Part shown: piece after piece, positions 59,370-64,000 of the stretch
Numbering within the stretch: position 1 is the stretch's first letter
How the letters are laid out: every line of letters begins with the position of its first letter
NCBI GenBank assembly: GCA_030646715.1
Contig: JAUSLJ010000001.1
Location: 1 to 64,000, forward strand
From: Agitococcus sp.
GTDB taxonomy: Bacteria; Pseudomonadota; Gammaproteobacteria; Pseudomonadales; Moraxellaceae
DNA length: 64,000 bases
Reading direction: 5' to 3'
Notes under the pieces: generated by a model
Databases searched by the model: none
What the model saw: only the letters and a program-made list of their open reading frames with translations
What the model was told of the DNA's origin: nothing
Translations under genes and position numbers: made by a program

Positions 59370-60134
59370 TTATGTCTGACTTCGCAAATAGTCCTTTGCA
59401 CTCTCAATCCCCTTTCGGACTATGTCTGAAATAGACCAATTTTCATCAATATGTATTTCATTTGGAATGGCTATTATTCGAGATACCATATCTTCGGACA
59501 GAGCTGATACTTGCGCACAAACTTCAAGTGCCAGAATTACACTTTCGTCTGAGATTGTTCCGTCCGAATTTTTAAGTAAAGGCGACTCATTAATTGGACG
59601 TGGTCCACTGCTAAAAACCAGCTCAGAGTCAATTATTACAAAATCATGCTCTGGTGTATAAAAATATCCACATGGCTCAAGCGCACCAAAAATGTAAATT
59701 GCGATTTCACATCTTAGCAAATCACGAATATTGCCTATTTGAGAGCTAGATAATTTTTCAATGAAACGATTTGTGGGGATACCATTGCGGAGTGGGACAA
59801 GTGGACAGCCCAGAGAACAAGGCATAGCTTGATGTTCTTTCATATACCAATGCACAGCATGAACTTCACTTTCCGCTCTACCAAGCATTTTTGCGCTACG
59901 ACTGTCCAAACAGATAAATGATGAACTTTGAATAGACCAACCTAGCTCTTGTGCTATTCGCGCAAAAACAATTTCGCGATATGCACAGAACGACCCTCGC
60001 AATTTAGTCAGCCAGCGATTTCCTTGTTTGTCTGTGCCAATCCAAAAACCATTCATTGAGTCAGCGGGCTTCCAATCCCATTCCGCACAGTCAACGACGG
60101 CTGGGAGAGATGTCATTTTGGGGTGGGAAGACAT
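59370..60134 (-). CDS. Possible HipA-like kinase-fold protein
   Basis: Protein of 254 residues without a certain family. NRWLTKLRGSFCAYREIVFA (about 38-57) looks like the lysine strand and following helix of HipA-like or PI-kinase-fold proteins, and DFVIIDSELVFSSGPRP (about 163-179) could be the metal-binding acidic segment. The catalytic loop between them is not clear (EIAIYIFGALEPCGYF). The start is ATG 60134, eight bases after GAGG. It is AT-rich compared with neighbours and lies within the putative mobile element, so a cargo (toxin or defence) role is possible. Confidence 0.5.
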   Translation of the reverse strand: MSSHPKMTSLPAVVDCAEWDWKPADSMNGFWIGTDKQGNRWLTKLRGSFCAYREIVFARIAQELGWSIQSSSFICLDSRSAKMLGRAESEVHAVHWYMKEHQAMPCSLGCPLVPLRNGIPTNRFIEKLSSSQIGNIRDLLRCEIAIYIFGALEPCGYFYTPEHDFVIIDSELVFSSGPRPINESPLLKNSDGTISDESVILALEVCAQVSALSEDMVSRIIAIPNEIHIDENWSISDIVRKGIESAKDYLRSQT

Positions 60135-60351
60135 GCGATATACCTCACTTGTGTGTATTTTTATAAAGTCTAATTAGGCTGTCACGCATCTAATTTTGCT
60201 ATTTCTTCCTTCAGTATAACGCTTGGTTTCTTCCTGACGTTCCCTAAAGCAACTGCCTGCTCAAACGCCCAAAATTTACCAGAGATAAAATCCCTTAAAA
60301 AGAAACACTCAATCAGCCTTTAAAACTTTTTGTTGGCTTCGTGCTTTTTTG

Positions 60352-60570
60352 GTGGGAACGGTGGGAACAGTGGGAACATTGTTGTTATATATAGGGTTTT
60401 TCTGTTCCCACCTGTTCCCACCACTCTAAGTAGGTGGGAACACTTTGGTTATTTTTTGTTCTTTTTGTTCCCGCGGTGGGAACAGAGTGGGAACAAGGTG
60501 GGAACATTTTAATCTATTGATATATATAGATATTTAGTAGGTATTTATAGGTTGTTCCCACTGTTCCCAC
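60352..60570. repeat. Iteron array, probable replication origin of the element
   Basis: Twelve copies of GTGGGAAC lie in 219 bases. Forward copies start at 60352, 60361, 60370, 60434, 60476, 60487 and 60498; reverse copies (GTTCCCAC) start at 60404, 60414, 60467 (one mismatch), 60554 and 60563. Local spacing is 9-11 bases, about one helical turn. Two modules have the same design: three forward copies, an AT-rich stretch, two reverse copies (60352-60421 and 60476-60570). The AT-rich parts contain TTATATATAGG and GATATATATAGAT. This fits initiator-binding iterons around unwinding elements, next to a P4-alpha-like gene. Confidence 0.75.
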
Positions 60571-60652
60571 CTGTTTATTGATTTTCTCCAAACCCAATAG
60601 AGTTTCATGATGGCTGATTTTAAGTTTTCTTTTTGGAAACACTTAGAGGCAA

Positions 60653-60676
60653 CAAAGGCGCAATAATGCGCCTTTG
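60653..60676 (-). terminator. Hairpin after the primase/helicase gene
   Basis: CAAAGGCGC and GCGCCTTTG form a perfect 9-bp stem around AATAAT. It is 20 bases downstream of the minus-strand primase gene's stop, and is probably its terminator, although the T tract is short on that strand. Confidence 0.55.
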
Positions 60677-60695
60677 GTTGGGGTCAAGTAGTGGC

Positions 60696-63566
60696 TTAAT
60701 CACCGTCAAATATACGACTACCTAGTAAGGCGTAAATACGAATATTCCCTTCTGGTAATCGCTTTCTCATTTGAGCGTGTTTACCTTCGCCAGTCTTGAG
60801 CCAACCAGCCTCCCTAAGTACTTTGATGGCAAATTCTGTGTCATAGCCTGTAATAATCTCCTTGAACGCTTCAGGCAGGCAATAAAACAAAATGCCGTCG
60901 CTGTCAGGCTCACGGTAGCCGACACGGTTCGTGGTTCTAACGGTGGTATCAGCCTTCAAGCACAAGTCAGAAAAACGACTTTCTCCAAATTGCTCTAAAA
61001 AGGCTTTCACTTGCCGTAACAGGTATTCTTTTTCCATGTTGGCGACACTACCACGCGCTTTCAGCCATGCCTCAAAGCAGATTTTAACCGCTTGCTTGGC
61101 TTCCCCTTGTGACCAGCCAGTAATGCTGTATTGACTAGCTAACTCGCCCGCAATGGCTACCAGTGCAAAGCGTGAGGCCACACGCAACACTTGGCTACCC
61201 GCACCATCAGGCACAATCTCTGCCATAAACGCTTGGCGTAAGGTTTTAAGCTGTTCGCCTAGTTGATGTGCCTGTGGGGTGATGGCCATTAAAAACGCAT
61301 GGCCAGCCGTGCCGTATTGGTCTAGGGTGTGCTGGTTCAGATGTTCTACTAAGTCTTTGCCTGTGGTGAACTGGTGCAAGTGTTCTAGCAAGCCATTGCC
61401 TGATTCAGTGTCGGCGGGAATATCGACTAGGCGAAGTTCTTGACCTGCGCGGATCTTACGTCCACCTGATAGCATATGCTGGCTAAGACTCATTTCTCCC
61501 GATGATAAAAATAACAGCCCCCATGTCAGTATTTTGCGTGGCATAACCGATTTAGAGGCGCGGCTTTTACCTTGACCATTGGCCAGCATATACACGGTTT
61601 CGCCAATGTCTTTGGCCTCGGCTTGGCCTATTTCGTCTAGGACTAATAAACCATCGTTATACATGGCGGCTGTGGCTTCTAGGCCGTTAATCGTGGCACG
61701 CCAGCTTTGTTTATAGTCTCTGTTGCCCCATACCGAACAGGCCGCGTGTTGAGCCGTGCTTTTGCCTAGACTAGAGTCACCGCGTAAATGAAAACCGCCT
61801 GATTCATCGCCTATCAGTTTTAGCAATGTGCCTGCAAAGGCAGTACATACTGAAAATACTAGGCGCGAATTGCCGACACACAAGGCCGCTATATGCTTAC
61901 GCCAAGCCTCTAATGTCCCTTTCTGCTTGTAACCATGCGGCGTATGGCTTTCACTCTGGTAAACCACAGTGTTGGCGTGTTTGCCATAGGTTTGATCGGG
62001 GGTGACATATACAAGGTCTTTTTCGTGTTCTTGCCAGCCCGTTTTTTCGACACACAACACGCGGTCATTGGTGTGCTGAGTTTGAATGTATTGGGCTAAC
62101 AAGGTTCTTGCACTTTGATTCGGTGAGATAAACAGGCCGCCACTCATCAAGTAACCGCGCACTTCTGAGCCATCACCTTTGAACATTTCGGCAGGCATTG
62201 CCCAACGATGCTTATGGTTGTCACGGTCTAGCCATTCCAGTAAATAACCGTGGCCACGGTGATCGGCATTACGGGTCAATGCTAAAATTTTCAAGACACC
62301 ACATATATGCTGTGGGTTGCGCTGGTTGCCTTCTTTGTCCAAACCAACGTAGTACACACCGCGTCTAGTGGTGACAGTATTAGCATCATCCAAATAAAAA
62401 TATGTACCTTTAGTTTCTGTCGCCTCTGTCGTTGCTGCCTTTTCTAATGCTGCGTTAACGGTATCAATCGCCGTTTGCGAAACACTTTCACTTGTTGCTG
62501 GCTCTGCTATACTTGGTGCGTCAATTCTAAGGGCTGTGCTTTCTGTGGTGGGGAGCACGGTCTTTTCCTTTTCAGGCGGTCGTGCTTGTTCTATCGTGGT
62601 ATTCACTGTTGTTAATCCTTCTGTTCGTGCCAAGTCGTTAAAGTCTTTTAAACCCTCGCCTGTACCTGTAAATATTGGATAACTGACTACGCCATTAACG
62701 GCTAAAGCGGCTTTGTGGGCTGCTTCTAGTCCTGTGTTTTTTGGTTTTTCGTGGTCGTTATCGGCACATATAATTAGTGGTGTAGTTGGGTAGGCTGTTC
62801 GTAAGGCAAGGCTGACAGCTAGCAGGTTAGACGCATCAAAGGCAACCGCTACGCTGTAACCTGTGGCTTGGTGAAGGCTTGCGCCTGTGGCGTAACCTTC
62901 ACACACTAAAATACATTCACTATTCCCCGCTATTAGGTAGTAATGGCCTTGTTTATTGCCATTGGGTAAAAAGCGTTTTTCACCTGTAGGGCGAATAAAT
63001 TGCAAGGTATAAATCTTGCCAGTGTTATCGGTGACAGGAATCACTAAGCAGTCTTGGCACGCCATACCACTTATGACTAAATCACCGCTATAGCATCGTA
63101 GGTTAAACGCTTTAACGCCTTTGTTTTGTAGGTAAGGATGGCTGTCGTTTATGTAATGACAGCCTTGCCATAAGCCCTGTGCCGTAAACGCGGTTCGTTC
63201 ATAACGTAAGGCTTTTTCCTGTTCGGCTTGGGAAATATCCGCTTGCTGTTGTTGCTCACGTTCGGCTCGTTGTTGTGGGCTTATAAGTTGCGGTTTATGA
63301 TTTTTATCGTAGGTAAAGCCATGCTTTTTAGCGTAATAAAAAACTGAACCTAGCTTGTTTTTGCCAATTTGTAGCGATTGCCATACGGCTTTAGCATCAC
63401 TCATTTGGTAAGTGTCGGCTGTTTCGCTCCAGTCCGTCCATACGCTAAAACCTGTGTCACCAAGCTCTGTTTTTAGGGCATTACCAATTTTTAACCATAG
63501 TTCACGGTCATTGGCGGGAATGAAGGTAAGGGCACTACGGACTAACTCGGTATTGTCGATAGTCAT
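60696..63566 (-). CDS. P4-alpha-like replication protein: primase (PriCT-2, Toprim) and DUF927 helicase
   Basis: Protein of 956 residues. The N-terminus (about 7-80, FIPANDRELWLKIGNALKTE) is PriCT-2-like. A Toprim fold follows with VCEGYATGASL (near 219) and ICADNDHEK (near 266). A low-complexity Thr/Glu linker occupies about 325-385. A DUF927 ATPase/helicase has Walker A GDSSLGKST (near 594) and Walker B LLVLDEIGQ. The C-terminus (about 860-956) looks like a winged-helix DNA-binding part. This order is that of phage P4 alpha protein, which primes, unwinds and recognises origin repeats. Start ATG 63566 with AGGAGG eight bases upstream. The iteron array lies just past its 3' end. Confidence 0.87.
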   Translation of the reverse strand: MTIDNTELVRSALTFIPANDRELWLKIGNALKTELGDTGFSVWTDWSETADTYQMSDAKAVWQSLQIGKNKLGSVFYYAKKHGFTYDKNHKPQLISPQQRAEREQQQQADISQAEQEKALRYERTAFTAQGLWQGCHYINDSHPYLQNKGVKAFNLRCYSGDLVISGMACQDCLVIPVTDNTGKIYTLQFIRPTGEKRFLPNGNKQGHYYLIAGNSECILVCEGYATGASLHQATGYSVAVAFDASNLLAVSLALRTAYPTTPLIICADNDHEKPKNTGLEAAHKAALAVNGVVSYPIFTGTGEGLKDFNDLARTEGLTTVNTTIEQARPPEKEKTVLPTTESTALRIDAPSIAEPATSESVSQTAIDTVNAALEKAATTEATETKGTYFYLDDANTVTTRRGVYYVGLDKEGNQRNPQHICGVLKILALTRNADHRGHGYLLEWLDRDNHKHRWAMPAEMFKGDGSEVRGYLMSGGLFISPNQSARTLLAQYIQTQHTNDRVLCVEKTGWQEHEKDLVYVTPDQTYGKHANTVVYQSESHTPHGYKQKGTLEAWRKHIAALCVGNSRLVFSVCTAFAGTLLKLIGDESGGFHLRGDSSLGKSTAQHAACSVWGNRDYKQSWRATINGLEATAAMYNDGLLVLDEIGQAEAKDIGETVYMLANGQGKSRASKSVMPRKILTWGLLFLSSGEMSLSQHMLSGGRKIRAGQELRLVDIPADTESGNGLLEHLHQFTTGKDLVEHLNQHTLDQYGTAGHAFLMAITPQAHQLGEQLKTLRQAFMAEIVPDGAGSQVLRVASRFALVAIAGELASQYSITGWSQGEAKQAVKICFEAWLKARGSVANMEKEYLLRQVKAFLEQFGESRFSDLCLKADTTVRTTNRVGYREPDSDGILFYCLPEAFKEIITGYDTEFAIKVLREAGWLKTGEGKHAQMRKRLPEGNIRIYALLGSRIFDGD

Positions 63567-63568
63567 GG

Positions 63569-64000
63569 TTAAGCCTCCTTGTTATGACTAAGGGCTTGGC
63601 GTTTAGCCGCCTCTTTTTTAAAGTCGATAAGATTGGAGGGCTTGGGTGGTGCTTCCAGTTCCTTAACACGCGCTTTCGCCGCTTCAAGCGCATCTTTCGT
63701 CTGTAAAAAGTGCGTTTTCCAGATATATAAATTGCCTAATTCACCTGCGGACATTTCAAAATTGGGTACATTGTGACAATACAAGTGGCCGTCACGGAAA
63801 AAGACTTTATAGCGGCCAAAGTCTTTGTCTGGAATGTAGCCAAAAATCTTCATTTGCAAATAAACCAGCTCGTGTATTTTGAGTGGCCGTTCATCTTGGC
63901 AAATTCTTACTGCTGTTTTAGGCGAGATGTCTAGCATTTCTGCCAGTTCTTGATTCGAAAGGGGAAAGTAAGTCGTTTTATGGAAGGGGTCGGGCAGTTT
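63569..64000 (-). CDS. Phage-type HTH protein with DUF3653-like domain (5' end beyond window)
   Basis: The frame is open to the window edge, so the true start lies beyond base 64000. Visible are a helix-turn-helix (LSNQELAEMLDISPKTAVRI), then FGYIPDKDFGRYKVFFRDGH and MSAGELGNLYIWK, which resemble the phage DUF3653 domain, and a coiled-coil tail. An internal ATG at 63937 would cut the HTH and is not the start. It is two bases upstream of the primase/helicase start, so they are co-translated. Probably a regulator of the element. Confidence 0.72.
   Translation of the reverse strand, partial: KLPDPFHKTTYFPLSNQELAEMLDISPKTAVRICQDERPLKIHELVYLQMKIFGYIPDKDFGRYKVFFRDGHLYCHNVPNFEMSAGELGNLYIWKTHFLQTKDALEAAKARVKELEAPPKPSNLIDFKKEAAKRQALSHNKEA

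Noticed and set aside
60330-60512. Plus-strand 60-codon reading frame across the iteron array
   Set aside because: Its sequence merely reflects the repeated GTGGGAAC motif and it has no ribosome site.
60352-60570. CRISPR array made of the GTGGGAAC repeats
   Set aside because: Repeat units are only 8-10 bp, occur in both orientations and have no uniform spacers.

Overview
The window reads as a chromosome segment from a gammaproteobacterium of moderate GC (mid-40s percent, by eye). The order tuf, tRNA-Trp, secE, nusG, rplKAJL, rpoBC, then the str operon, then S10-spc-alpha with rpmJ between secY and rpsM, is typical of that class. PurT, a YneE-type bestrophin, a Fiu/PiuA-type receptor with PiuC, and Fur-box operators agree. 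Short repeats with AGGACTTACG-type ends hint at a Thiotrichales-like sulfur bacterium, but this is a weak guess.

Layout. 1-12378 is the end of one tuf copy, tRNA-Trp and the secE-nusG-rplKAJL-rpoBC transcription/translation cluster. 12.5-22.2 kb is an iron-uptake locus inserted between rpoC and rpsL, with two Fur boxes. The first operon encodes a transmembrane electron route (PepSY membrane protein, DUF2271 protein with a flavinylation-type motif, DUF4198 protein, membrane-anchored flavodoxin reductase). The second encodes a catecholate-type TonB receptor, PiuC, an FMN alpha-hydroxy-acid oxidase, TonB, ExbB and ExbD. 22.3-40.8 kb is the str, S10, spc and alpha ribosomal block ending with rpoA and rplQ. 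41.0-45.1 kb is an RND efflux pair.

45.4-49.8 kb is a compact cluster of a membrane-anchored solute-binding-like protein, a TelA-family protein, a lipoprotein fusing a solute-binding-like domain to a VWA domain, and an XpaC-like membrane protein; no transporter is present. It looks like an envelope stress or metal-sensing system. 49.9-59.0 kb holds accessory and metabolic genes: MBL hydrolase, GFA protein, two uncharacterised exported proteins, purT, a divergent LysR/EamA pair, an alpha/beta hydrolase and a bestrophin.

From about 59.1 kb to the end is a different, AT-rich mobile element: a possible attachment site, a possible HipA-like kinase, a 12-copy iteron array in two mirror-image modules, a P4-alpha-like primase/helicase and a phage-type HTH protein cut by the window end. 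The iteron array is probably the element's replication origin.

A family of about 100-bp palindromic repeats with a covarying central hairpin is scattered through the chromosomal part (3152, 40927, 47475, plus a 30-bp remnant at 12383). One copy separates rplJ from rplL and another supplies the last eight codons and stop of the TelA gene.
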